From assembly GCF_965644225.1 (NCBI RefSeq), contig NZ_CBFFRJ010000003.1, positions 1 to 64,000 on the forward strand: a DNA stretch of 64,000 bases. Direction: 5' to 3'. This stretch comes from CBFFRJ01 sp965644225. GTDB taxonomy: Bacteria > Pseudomonadota > Gammaproteobacteria > Enterobacterales > Enterobacteriaceae. The notes under the pieces were generated by a model. It was not told where the DNA came from. It made no database searches and was given only the letters and a program-made list of their open reading frames with translations. Every line of letters begins with the position of its first letter. Within the stretch, counting starts at the first letter, position 1. This document shows, piece by piece, positions 45,301-53,688 of this stretch. Position numbers and translations under genes: made by a program.

Positions 45301-45432
45301 ACGAACGTTCGGTGGAGCAAGGTCGGGGTACTGCTCAACAGGAAGAGAAATAATGGCCAGTGTCCCGGTAAGACAGATCAGGATCGCCAGTACCCACGCA
45401 AAAATGGGGCGATCAATAAAAAAATTCGCCAT
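42319..45432 (-). CDS. acrD: Aminoglycoside/multidrug RND efflux pump AcrD
   Basis: 1037 residues, the same as E. coli AcrD. It is an inner-membrane proton-driven RND transporter with 12 helices and two large periplasmic loops, beginning MANFFIDRPIFAWVLAILIC. The proton-relay aspartates lie in the helix AIGLLVDDAIVVVENVERIM, and the C-terminal repeat has GLSAKNAILIVEFANEL. It works with AcrA and TolC, whose genes are elsewhere, to export aminoglycosides, novobiocin, deoxycholate and some steroids. The single-gene unit has a BaeR-like box upstream. Confidence 0.96.
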   Translation of the reverse strand: MANFFIDRPIFAWVLAILICLTGTLAIISLPVEQYPDLAPPNVRITANYPGASAQTLENTVTQVIEQNMTGLDNLMYMSSQSSSAGQATITLSFTAGTDPDEAVQQVQNQLQSALRKLPQAVQNQGVTVRKTGDTNILTLAFVSTDGSMDKQDIADYVASNIQDPLSRVNGVGDIDAYGSQYSMRIWLDPAKLNSVQLTTADVTSAIKSQNAQIAVGQLGGTPSVDNQALNASINAQSLLQTPEQFRAITLRVNQDGSEVKLGDVATVEMGSEKYDYLSRFNGHAASGLGVKLASGANEMETAELVINRLNELANYFPHGLEYKVAYETTSFVKASIIDVVKTLLEAIALVFLVMYLFLQNFRATLIPTIAVPVVLLGTFAVLYGFGYSINTLTMFAMVLAIGLLVDDAIVVVENVERIMTEEGLSPREATRKSMGQIQGALVGIAMVLSAVFIPMAFFGGTTGAIYRQFSITIVSAMVLSVLVAMILTPALCATLLRPLHKGEHQSEKGFFGAFNRWFNRNADRYESGVGKILHRSLRWLLLYVLLLGAMVVLFLRLPTSFLHQEDRGMFITSVQLPGGSTQQQTLKVVQKVEDYFFKNEKDNVSSVFATVGSGPGGNGQNVARMFIRLKDWEARDPATGSSFAIIERATKAFRHINEARVFATSPAAISGLGSSAGFDMELQDHAGAGHDALMAARDKLLEMSDSNSLLTRVRHNGLDDSPQLQVDIDQRKAQALGVSIDDINDTLQTAWGSSYVNDFMDRGRVKKVYVQSAAKYRMLPDDINLWFVRNNSGGMVPFSAFASSRWETGSPRLERYNGYAAVEIVGEAAPGVSTGTAMDTMEKLVSQLPGGFGLEWTAMSYQERLSGSQAPALYAISLLVVFLCLAALYESWSVPFSVMLVVPLGVIGALLATWMRGLENDVYFQVGLLTVIGLSAKNAILIVEFANELNAKGQDLLSATLHACRQRLRPILMTSLAFIFGVLPMVTSTGAGSGSQHAVGTGVIGGMISATILAIFFVPLFFVLVRRRFPLKEPQK

Positions 45433-45505
45433 CAGAAGTTAGACCTCGTTTTACTGCGCATCATTATTTTGGCATTGTCCGAATCAATGTAGCGGGAGCG
45501 GTGAA

Positions 45506-45523
45506 CATAATCGTGGAGAAAAA
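45506..45523 (-). promoter_or_regulatory. BaeR-like box upstream of acrD
   Basis: On the minus strand TTTTTCTCCACGATTATG matches the BaeR box TTTTTCTCCATDATTGGC at 14 of 18 positions, 74 bp upstream of acrD. BaeSR control of acrD is known in E. coli and Salmonella. Confidence 0.65.
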
Positions 45524-45625
45524 AAGGAGAAAATGTAAATTATCATGCAAAATCAAGGCATAAGCTTGCATAATCGCCCTTAACTTAAATTCCGTCTGAA
45601 AGCACAAACCTTAATTTGCGTTTAA

Positions 45626-47326
45626 TTACGTTTGCTGACTTTTGCTACTTAATTCTGCGACAGGAAAACGAAACTGGACCAGCGTACCGCCGCCGGGAGG
45701 ACGTGAAAAAATGAGGGTGCCATCCAGGCGTTCAGCACGTTCGCGCATGATACTCAGGCCAAAATGACCTTCTGGTCGGGTATCACCTATCCCTTTGCCA
45801 TTATCGCGAATATAAACCGAATAGAGTCCGTCAGGATCGGTAACGCAGCTGACGGTGATCGCGGTGGCATTCGCGTGCTTGATGGCATTGATAACCGCTT
45901 CCCGGACAATTTGCAACACGTTGACCTGCTGCTGGGCATCCAGTGCCAGCGTCGGTAATCGGCAGTCGAGAGTCAGCGCCGCAGAGGTCTGGCTTTGCAA
46001 AATATCGAGCGCTTCCCTGAGGGCGGCAGGCAAATCACTTTGTGAAACGCTCAGGCGGAAGGTGGTCAGCAATTCACGCAACTGACGCCAGGCATCGTTC
46101 AGCGCCTTTGAAAAATCGGCAATGATCGTCTGCGCCGGAAGATTCTCCTCCGGCACCGCCCGCTTCAGTAATGCCAGCTGGATACGCAGATAGGAGAGCA
46201 CCTGGGCAAGGGAGTCATGCAGTTCACCGGCAATGGTCGCCCGCTCTTCCAGCAACATCAGTTGCTGATAGTGTTTCTGCGCCTGATTGAAATAAATGCC
46301 ACGACCAATGATGGTCGCAACGCTTTGCATAAGCGGGGCAGAGGCTTGCGCTGCCGGACTTTGCCAGCGTAATTCGCCAAACACCTTCTCCTGCATGCCC
46401 ACGGGCAGCGTGCTGACGGGCAGCATATCCTGCAGAGCGCCATGCTCTATCGCCCAGTGTTCTCCTACCCTGAGCGCCAGAAAGGTGGCGGCCTGGTGAT
46501 CATGGACTATCTGCAGGATATGACGAAAACACATCTCATCGATCTGACCGGTGTTCAGCGCCTGTGAGCACTGATACAACACTTCGAGCCGGCGATGGGC
46601 TTCATGGAGATCGTGAGTCTTCTCTTCCACCTGCGCTTCGAGGGTCCGGTAGAGTTTGTGCAATTCACCAGACATACGGTCAAAAGTAGAGGCTAACAGA
46701 CCTAATTCGTTGTCCAGATGGGCATTGAGTAACGGATATGTAAAATGTCCCTGCTGAATATGCTGGCTGGCAACCATTAACTGATTCAGCGGTTTTACCA
46801 CCTGCTGACGAATACGTTGCAGGGTGAAAAAGACCAGCATAAAAATGCCGACTGCGCCCAGCAGTGAAATTCCCACCACCAGTAACATTTTGCGCTCAGA
46901 ATAATGCTGCAGCGCGAGAACGAACTGATCAATGTTCGCGACATACTGCTGAATATTGTTCTGGTACCAGTCACGGTCCTTTGCCGCAACTCGCGCATCC
47001 ATCTCCGTCCAGCTTTCCTGCAGTTGCGCGTAACGTTTCCCCACAATATCAGGGACATACCAACGGTTAAGCTGTTGTAAGACGGGAGAGTTTAACGACT
47101 CCTGATAAATCTGGCGGTGGGCGCTGGTATCGATGGCGCTGCGCTCAAGATCGTAGCCCAGGCGGTAACTTTGCATACGCAAAGAGCCTGCAATGTTGAC
47201 GGCTTCGGCATCGCGCAGGCTGCTGGCAAGGGTGACAAGGGCCACGCCAGTGGAGAGAAGCGATAACAGGACGATATAAAAAAAGGCTCTGGCCAGGCTT
47301 GCTGACACGGGTTGTTTTACGGTCAC
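45626..47326 (-). CDS. narQ: Nitrate/nitrite sensor histidine kinase NarQ (GTG start)
   Basis: 566 residues from GTG 47326, equal to E. coli NarQ; the CAGGAA ribosome site supports this over an upstream ATG at 47347. Two membrane helices (about 14-34 and 147-167) flank a periplasmic ligand domain with the nitrate-binding P-box AVNIAGSLRMQSYRLGYDLE. A HAMP domain, coiled coil and degenerate GAF-like part follow. The phosphoacceptor is in TIAGELHDSLAQVLSYLRIQ, and the HATPase ends with GKGIGDTRPEGHFGLSIMRE. E. coli has Arg where this H-box has Gly (TIAGELHDS). It signals to NarP/NarL; it is divergent from aegA. Confidence 0.95.
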   Translation of the reverse strand: MTVKQPVSASLARAFFYIVLLSLLSTGVALVTLASSLRDAEAVNIAGSLRMQSYRLGYDLERSAIDTSAHRQIYQESLNSPVLQQLNRWYVPDIVGKRYAQLQESWTEMDARVAAKDRDWYQNNIQQYVANIDQFVLALQHYSERKMLLVVGISLLGAVGIFMLVFFTLQRIRQQVVKPLNQLMVASQHIQQGHFTYPLLNAHLDNELGLLASTFDRMSGELHKLYRTLEAQVEEKTHDLHEAHRRLEVLYQCSQALNTGQIDEMCFRHILQIVHDHQAATFLALRVGEHWAIEHGALQDMLPVSTLPVGMQEKVFGELRWQSPAAQASAPLMQSVATIIGRGIYFNQAQKHYQQLMLLEERATIAGELHDSLAQVLSYLRIQLALLKRAVPEENLPAQTIIADFSKALNDAWRQLRELLTTFRLSVSQSDLPAALREALDILQSQTSAALTLDCRLPTLALDAQQQVNVLQIVREAVINAIKHANATAITVSCVTDPDGLYSVYIRDNGKGIGDTRPEGHFGLSIMRERAERLDGTLIFSRPPGGGTLVQFRFPVAELSSKSQQT

Positions 47327-47550
47327 AAAAGCGATTCCTGCGATCAAAGGTCACCTGGCAACGGGGTGCTGGCGGGTGCACTTTAGATGAGATTAATTTT
47401 CATTCATGGCGCAATAAATTGATCTGCAACATGCACGTGACAATTAAGTAACTCTTTTGTGCAAATGTACATTGCCTGACCTGAATAGCCCAGGTAAATA
47501 CATTGGTCATATAAAAAATAGGGTTTATTAAACCAGAAAAGAAGGTTGCC

Positions 47551-49530
47551 ATGAATCGTTTTATTATGGCTAACAGCCAGCAATGTATAGGGTGTCGTGC
47601 CTGTGAAGTCGCGTGCGTGATGGCGCATAATCAGGAACAGCACGTTTTAAGTCATGAACATTTTCATCCCCGAATTACGGTTGTAAAGAATCAGCGCCAG
47701 CGCAGTGCGGTGACATGCCACCACTGTGAAGCCGCCCCCTGTGCCCGCAGTTGTCCGAATGGCGCGATCGGTCGTGTTAATGATTCGGTTCAGGTTAACC
47801 AGGATAAATGCATCGGATGTAAATCCTGTGCTGTCGCCTGTCCGTTTGGCACGATGCAGATCCTTGTCCAGCCGCTCGGCAACGGGATGGTGAAGGCAAC
47901 GGCACACAAATGCGATCTGTGCTCTGACCGCGCCGGGGGGCCTGCCTGCGCGCAGAATTGCCCTGCCGATGCCATTCAACTGGTCAGCCGTGAAGGCCTG
48001 GCCAGCCTGGCAAAAAATCGCCGCCTGCGCGCAGCCACTCAGGAGGCGCAGCAGTGGCATTCGGTGGCGGCGCTGGCGCCGACCTTCAATTCACGCAAAG
48101 TGAAGCAAATGATGCGCACGCCGTCACGCGGCGAGCCGGATAAGCTCGCGATTGCGGCGCGTAAAACCGGTTTTGATGAGATCTATCTTCCGTTTCGCCC
48201 CGAGCAGGCGCAGCGTGAGGCGGATCGTTGTCTGGAATGTGGCGAACATAGCGTCTGCGAATGGACCTGCCCGCTGCACAACCATATTCCGCAATGGATT
48301 GAACGGGTAAAAGCCGGAGACATCGACGCGGCGGTGGAGTTGTCCCATCAGACCAACTGCCTGCCAGAAATCACCGGGCGCGTCTGCCCGCAGGACAGAT
48401 TATGCGAAGGCGCCTGTACCCTGCGCGATGAATATGGCTCTGTCACCATCGGTAATATTGAGCGCTATATCTCCGATCGGGCGCTGGCGAAAGGCTGGCG
48501 ACCGGATCTACAGCATGTTAAAGCCGTGAACAAACGTGTCGCCATTATCGGCGCGGGCCCGGCGGGACTCGCCTGTGCTGATGTGCTGGCACGCCATGGC
48601 GTTAGCGCCACTGTTTTTGACAGACACCCGGAAATTGGCGGCCTGCTGACCTTTGGGATCCCGTCCTTCAAGCTCGATAAATCTCTGCTGGCGCGCCGAC
48701 GTGAAATCTTCAGCGCAATGGGCATTCGCTTCGAACTGAATTGTGAAATCGGTAAAGATATCGCGCTGCAAACGCTGGTGGATGATTACGATGCGGTATT
48801 TGTCGGTGTGGGCACCTACCGTTCGATGAAAGCGAACCTGCCGAATGAAGACGCGCCAGGTGTCTACGACGCCTTACCTTTCCTGATTGCGAATACCAAA
48901 CAGGTAATGGGTCTGGCGGATGCGCCAGAGGAGCCCTATATCAACACCGCGGGTCTTAATGTGGTGGTGCTGGGCGGCGGCGATACGGCGATGGACTGCG
49001 TGCGTACCGCGCTGCGTCACGGGGCAGCAAATGTCACCTGCGCGTATCGCCGTGATGAAGCCAATATGCCGGGATCGAAAAAAGAGGTCAAAAACGCCCG
49101 TGAAGAGGGCGCTGCGTTTGAATTTAACGTTCAGCCGGTCAACATTGAGCTGGATAAAACCGGTCGGGTGAACGGCATTCGCCTGCTGCGTACGCAACTG
49201 GGCGAACCGGATGACAAAGGTCGCCGTAAACCGGTTCCGATTGAAGGCAGTGAGTTTGTGATGCCAGCCGATGCTGTCATTATGGCCTTTGGTTTTAACC
49301 CACATTCTATGCCATGGCTGGAAACACAGGGCGTGCAGGTTGATGACTGGGGACGCATTGCCGCCAGCGTTAACAGCCATTACCGCTATCAGACCAGTAA
49401 TCCTAAGATCTTTGCCGGTGGTGATGCGGTACGCGGCGCCGATCTGGTGGTGACCGCGATGGCTGAAGGTCGCCATGCCGCACAGGGTATGATGGACTGG
49501 ATGGGCGTTAAAACTCCCGGCAAGCATTAA
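47551..49530 (+). CDS. aegA: Iron-sulfur flavoprotein oxidoreductase AegA
   Basis: 659 residues, as in E. coli. The N-terminal ~190 residues carry four ferredoxin clusters (CIGCRACEVACVMAH, CHHCEAAPCARSCP, CIGCKSCAVACPFGTM, CDLCSDRAGGPACAQNCP). The rest is GltD-like: CLECGEHSVCEWTCPLHNHI, the FAD site AIIGAGPAGLACADVL and the NADPH site VVLGGGDTAMDCVRT. E. coli AegA is anaerobically expressed and has been implicated in uric acid/purine breakdown with formate hydrogenlyase; that link may matter here, close to hyf. Divergent from narQ. AGAAGG ribosome site. Confidence 0.95.
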   Translation: MNRFIMANSQQCIGCRACEVACVMAHNQEQHVLSHEHFHPRITVVKNQRQRSAVTCHHCEAAPCARSCPNGAIGRVNDSVQVNQDKCIGCKSCAVACPFGTMQILVQPLGNGMVKATAHKCDLCSDRAGGPACAQNCPADAIQLVSREGLASLAKNRRLRAATQEAQQWHSVAALAPTFNSRKVKQMMRTPSRGEPDKLAIAARKTGFDEIYLPFRPEQAQREADRCLECGEHSVCEWTCPLHNHIPQWIERVKAGDIDAAVELSHQTNCLPEITGRVCPQDRLCEGACTLRDEYGSVTIGNIERYISDRALAKGWRPDLQHVKAVNKRVAIIGAGPAGLACADVLARHGVSATVFDRHPEIGGLLTFGIPSFKLDKSLLARRREIFSAMGIRFELNCEIGKDIALQTLVDDYDAVFVGVGTYRSMKANLPNEDAPGVYDALPFLIANTKQVMGLADAPEEPYINTAGLNVVVLGGGDTAMDCVRTALRHGAANVTCAYRRDEANMPGSKKEVKNAREEGAAFEFNVQPVNIELDKTGRVNGIRLLRTQLGEPDDKGRRKPVPIEGSEFVMPADAVIMAFGFNPHSMPWLETQGVQVDDWGRIAASVNSHYRYQTSNPKIFAGGDAVRGADLVVTAMAEGRHAAQGMMDWMGVKTPGKH

Positions 49531-49599
49531 GGTCACGCCGCGACAAACCAGGCTCCGCCGCGTAATATAGCCCCGACTGTATTACGGTGTGGAGCCTGT

Positions 49600-50175
49600 A
49601 TGTCATTTAAAATCGACCTCATCAAAGACAAAATCCTCTCTGATAACTATTTCATCCTGCGCAATATTACCTACGATCTGACGCGTAGAAACGGCGAAGT
49701 CATCCGACATAAACGGGAAGTTTATGATCGGGGTAATGGCGCGACTATCCTGCTGTATAACCGTGAAAAACGCACCGTGGTGCTGATTCGCCAGTTCCGT
49801 ATTGCCTCCTGGGTTAACGGCAATAAAGATGGTCGCCTGATTGAAACCTGCGCGGGTCTGCTGGATAACGACGAACCGGAAGTCTGTGTCCGCAAAGAAG
49901 CTATTGAAGAGTCGGGCTACCAGGTCGGCGAGGTACAAAAGCTGTTTGAACTGTATATGTCTCCTGGCGGTGTGACCGAGATAGTCCACTTCTTTATGGC
50001 TGAATACGATGACAGCTTACGTGCCAACAGCGGCGGTGGCGTAGAGGATGAGGATATTGAGGTGCTGGAAATCCCCTTTGCGGAGGCTCTCCTGATGGTT
50101 TCGAACGGAGAAATACGAGACGGCAAAGCGGTGATTTTATTACAGTATTTAAAATCAACAGGCCTAATGGACTGA
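49600..50175 (+). CDS. nudK: GDP-mannose hydrolase (Nudix) NudK
   Basis: 191 residues, as in E. coli. The Nudix box is visible as GLLDNDEPEVCVRKEAIEES, continuing GY (about 85-107). It cleaves GDP-mannose to GMP and mannose-1-phosphate and helps control sugar-nucleotide pools. It follows aegA by 69 bp in the same direction. Start ATG 49600 lies behind a weak GGAG site. Confidence 0.94.
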   Translation: MSFKIDLIKDKILSDNYFILRNITYDLTRRNGEVIRHKREVYDRGNGATILLYNREKRTVVLIRQFRIASWVNGNKDGRLIETCAGLLDNDEPEVCVRKEAIEESGYQVGEVQKLFELYMSPGGVTEIVHFFMAEYDDSLRANSGGGVEDEDIEVLEIPFAEALLMVSNGEIRDGKAVILLQYLKSTGLMD

Positions 50176-50303
50176 TTTTGTTAGGGTTAAAAAACTAACC
50201 ATAAGATAAATCTATCCGATAATTCTGATTGAGAGGCCGACAGGCTGGCACGAAGATATGCGGGGTTGTGTGTCGCTATCTTCTTTCCGGGGTTTTGTCA
50301 TCC

Positions 50304-51347
50304 ATGCGTTACCGCATTTTACTTGCTTTGATTATGAGCCTGTTTCCGGCGTCGTTGTTATGGGCGGCGCCAGCGCAACAGGCTTTCTCCGACTGGCAGG
50401 TAACCTGTAACAATCAAAATTTCTGTCTGGCGCGTAATGTCGGCGAACACCACGGGCTGGTGATGACCATTGGCCGCAGCGCCGGAGCGCACACCGATGC
50501 CGCGTTGCGCATTGATCTTGGCGGCAAAGGTCTGACCCCGACTTCTGAGCCACCCGTCGCGCCACGTCTTCGCCTTGATGACGCGCCATTGGTCCTCGCG
50601 ACTGACCATTGGCAGATAACGCCCTGGCACCTGATGACCGATGATGCTGCTACCATCACCGCCTTCCTGAAAAGTATTCAGGAAGCACAGACCATTTCGT
50701 TACAGGACGGCAAGGAGACGATTTCGCTGGTGGGTTTAAAAGCGGCACTGCTGTTTATTGATGCGCAACAAAAACGCGTCGGCAGTGAAACCGCGTGGAT
50801 AAAAAAAGGCGACGATCCGCCGCTGAGCGTGCCGCCGGCACCGGCGCTGAAAGAAGTCGTGCTGACCAATCCTTCCCCCACACCGCTCACCCAGCAAGAA
50901 TTGAATGATTTGCTCGATTATGGCAACTGGCGCATGACTAACAGTCAGTGCTCACTTGATCCTGGCCGCCGGGAAGTCAGAGTCGCCGCGCTCACCGATG
51001 ATAAAGCCCTGTTAATGATTGATTGTGAAGCCGGGGCTTACAATACGGTGGAGCTGGCATGGATGGTCTCGCGCGAAAAACCCATCTCTTCACGACCTCT
51101 GCGTCTGAAATTGCCCTTTACCCCCGCCAGCGGCAATAACGAGATGGAGTTGATGAATGCGGTGTTTGATGAAAAAACACGTGAATTAACCACGCTGGCG
51201 AAAGGCCGCGGGATAGCCGATTGCGGCGTGATGACCCGCTGGCGGTTCAACGGCCAGCGCTTCAATCTGGTGCGCTATGCCGAAGAACCGAATTGCGATA
51301 ACTGGCATGGGCCAGACGCCTGGCCCACTCTGTGGGTAACGCGTTAG
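50304..51347 (+). CDS. ypfG: DUF1176 periplasmic protein YpfG
   Basis: 347 residues from ATG 50304, as in E. coli YpfG. A signal peptide (MRYRILLALIMSLFPASLLW plus AAPA) indicates export. The mature part has conserved pairs of cysteines (VTCNNQNFCLARN; SQCSLDPGRREV; MIDCEAGAYN; EPNCDNWHGPDAWP) that probably form disulfides. The function of the family is unknown. Its TAG stop interlocks with the tktB stop in a 4-bp convergent overlap (TTAG). Confidence 0.9.
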   Translation: MRYRILLALIMSLFPASLLWAAPAQQAFSDWQVTCNNQNFCLARNVGEHHGLVMTIGRSAGAHTDAALRIDLGGKGLTPTSEPPVAPRLRLDDAPLVLATDHWQITPWHLMTDDAATITAFLKSIQEAQTISLQDGKETISLVGLKAALLFIDAQQKRVGSETAWIKKGDDPPLSVPPAPALKEVVLTNPSPTPLTQQELNDLLDYGNWRMTNSQCSLDPGRREVRVAALTDDKALLMIDCEAGAYNTVELAWMVSREKPISSRPLRLKLPFTPASGNNEMELMNAVFDEKTRELTTLAKGRGIADCGVMTRWRFNGQRFNLVRYAEEPNCDNWHGPDAWPTLWVTR

Positions 51348-53338
51348 GCGCCAAGCACGCGTTTCGCTTTCTCAACCACATTCTCGACGGTAAAACCAAA
51401 ATGCGGGAACAGCTTATCGGCAGGGGCTGATTCACCGTAGGAGGTCATGCCGATAATCGCCCCTTTCAGCCCGACATATTTATACCAGTAGTCGGCAATT
51501 CCGGCTTCAACAGCGACACGGGCGCTGACGTCAGACGGCAGCACCGACTCACGATATTGCTCATCCTGGGCATCAAAAATATCCGTTGATGGCAGGGATA
51601 CCACGCGCACGTTGTGCCCCTCCGCGCTGAGTTTTTCCGCGGCTTGCAGGGTAATTTCAATTTCTGAACCAGTGGCAATCAAAATCAGATCCGGCCTGCC
51701 GTTGGCATCTTTCAGGATATATCCGCCCCGGGCGATAGCTTTCACCTGATCGGGCGTGCGCGTTATTTGCGCCAGATTCTGTCGGGAAAGTATCAGCGCG
51801 GTAGGCCCGGAATGTCTTTCCAGCGCCAGCTTCCAGCCCACAGCGGCTTCCACCTGATCGCAGGGTCGCCAGGTGCTGAAGTTCGGCGTCAGACGCAGGC
51901 TGGCAAGTTGCTCGACTGCCTGATGTGTCGGACCATCTTCCCCAAGACCAATAGAGTCGTGGGTATAGACCATAATCTGTCGGGCTTTCATCAGGGCCGC
52001 CATCCGGGCTGCGTTACGGGCATATTCCACAAACATCAGGAAGGTGGCCGTATAGGGGATAAAACCGCCATGATGGGCAATGCCGTTAGCAATGGCGGTC
52101 ATGCCAAATTCGCGTACGCCATAATGAATGTAATTACCCGCAGAGTCTTCTTTCAGAGATCGCGAGCCGGACCAGATTGTGAGGTTGCTGGGGGCCAAAT
52201 CTGCCGATCCTCCCAACAGTTCCGGCAGGGCAGGACCGTAGGTATTAAGGGCATTCTGTGACGCTTTGCGGGTGGCGATTTTGGCCGGTTCGGCTTGCAG
52301 TTTCGCAATATAGTCCTGGCTGAGCGTCTCCCAGTTTTCCGGCAGGTCGCCCTTCATTCGGCGTTTAAATTCAGCGGCCAGCTCAGGGTAGGCTTTTTCG
52401 TAAGCGGTCAGTTTCTCCAGCCAGGCATGCTGGGCTTTTTCTCCGCGTTCTCGCGCGTCCCATGCTTTGTAAATCTCTTCGGGGATCTCAAAGGCCGGGT
52501 ATTTCCAGCCCAGTTTCTGGCGAGCGAGCGCCACCTCTGCTTCACCCAGCGGCGAGCCGTGGGACTCTTCTTTCCCGGCCTTGTTAGGGGAGCCAAAACC
52601 AATCACCGTGCGGCAAATAATGAGCGAGGGTTTGTCTTTAACGCTCTGTGCTTCCTGAATGGCTTTTTTGACCGCTTCAGGATCATGGCCGTCAATGTCA
52701 TGCACCACATGCCAGTGGTAAGCCTCGAAGCGTCTGGCGGTGTCGTCGGTAAACCAGCCCTCGGTTTCACCGTCAATTGAAATACCGTTATGGTCATAAA
52801 AACCGATCAGCTTGCCCAGTCCCAGCGTGCCTGCCAGAGAACTCACTTCGTGGGAGATGCCCTCCATCAGGCAGCCGTCGCCCATAAACACATAGCTGTA
52901 GTGATCGACAATATCATGGCCGGGACGATTGAATTGCGCAGCCAGCGTGCGTTCGGCGATGGCCAGACCGACGGCATTTGCCAGCCCTTGCCCCAGCGGG
53001 CCAGTGGTGGTTTCCACGCCGGGCGTATAGCCAATCTCCGGGTGACCAGGTGTTTTTGAATGGAGCTGGCGGAAATTTTTCAGCTCGGACAGGGGTAAAT
53101 CGTAGCCACTGAGGTGCAACAGGCTGTACAGCAGCATTGAGGCATGCCCATTGGAGAGGACAAAGCGGTCACGATCGTACCAGGTCGGATCGGCGGGATT
53201 GTGCCTGAGAAAATCGTTCCATAGCACTTCGGCGAAATCGGCCATCCCCATTGGGGCGCCCGGGTGGCCGGAGTTGGCCTTTTGTACCGCATCCATACTC
53301 AGGGCGCGAATCGCATTAGCGAGCTCTTTTCGGGACAT
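51344..53338 (-). CDS. tktB: Transketolase 2
   Basis: 664 residues (667 in E. coli TktB). It is a thiamine-diphosphate enzyme transferring two-carbon units in the non-oxidative pentose phosphate pathway. TPP and metal binding are seen in YVFMGDGCLMEGISHEVSSL, the N-terminal substrate histidine in ANSGHPGAPMGMAD, and the pyrimidine domain in THDSIGLGEDGPTHQAVEQL. AAGGAGAG is the ribosome site. In E. coli it is co-transcribed behind talA; here talA is absent and tktB has its own leader. Confidence 0.93.
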   Translation of the reverse strand: MSRKELANAIRALSMDAVQKANSGHPGAPMGMADFAEVLWNDFLRHNPADPTWYDRDRFVLSNGHASMLLYSLLHLSGYDLPLSELKNFRQLHSKTPGHPEIGYTPGVETTTGPLGQGLANAVGLAIAERTLAAQFNRPGHDIVDHYSYVFMGDGCLMEGISHEVSSLAGTLGLGKLIGFYDHNGISIDGETEGWFTDDTARRFEAYHWHVVHDIDGHDPEAVKKAIQEAQSVKDKPSLIICRTVIGFGSPNKAGKEESHGSPLGEAEVALARQKLGWKYPAFEIPEEIYKAWDARERGEKAQHAWLEKLTAYEKAYPELAAEFKRRMKGDLPENWETLSQDYIAKLQAEPAKIATRKASQNALNTYGPALPELLGGSADLAPSNLTIWSGSRSLKEDSAGNYIHYGVREFGMTAIANGIAHHGGFIPYTATFLMFVEYARNAARMAALMKARQIMVYTHDSIGLGEDGPTHQAVEQLASLRLTPNFSTWRPCDQVEAAVGWKLALERHSGPTALILSRQNLAQITRTPDQVKAIARGGYILKDANGRPDLILIATGSEIEITLQAAEKLSAEGHNVRVVSLPSTDIFDAQDEQYRESVLPSDVSARVAVEAGIADYWYKYVGLKGAIIGMTSYGESAPADKLFPHFGFTVENVVEKAKRVLGA

Positions 53339-53688
53339 AACACTCTCCTTGGTATCGCCGCCGCTGGCAGCGTAGTGGTGGATTTAGTGATATCATCATA
53401 ATGATTACTGTTTTTACTGCTTTAAATACAAAGTGTTAGCTGAGTCTTCGTGAAGGTGATATTGCCGGGTTTTTACTGCGCATAACCCAAAAGCATAGCA
53501 GACCGGGGGAGCCTCGCTGAGGATGGTTTGTAACTATGATGTTAGAAATTGATCGTAATTTTTGTTATGGAGTGGTCAGACTTTGGTTGTGTTCAAAGTT
53601 TGCGAATATCTCTGAGGGCATACTGGTCGGCGCATCAGGATCGTTATCACGCTTCAATTCTCTGAAAGATACGTGAAAGGAACAGCAA
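53339..53688. promoter_or_regulatory. 350-bp divergent promoter region of tktB and maeB (talA absent)
   Basis: No open frame with homology to transaldolase and no remnant of one can be seen. The stretch contains only the leaders and presumed promoters of tktB (leftward) and maeB (rightward). No clear operator was found. Confidence 0.5.

Noticed and set aside
47401..47550. FNR site upstream of aegA
   Set aside because: TTGAT at about 47420 is followed by AACAT rather than ATCAA, leaving only one half-site, too weak to list.
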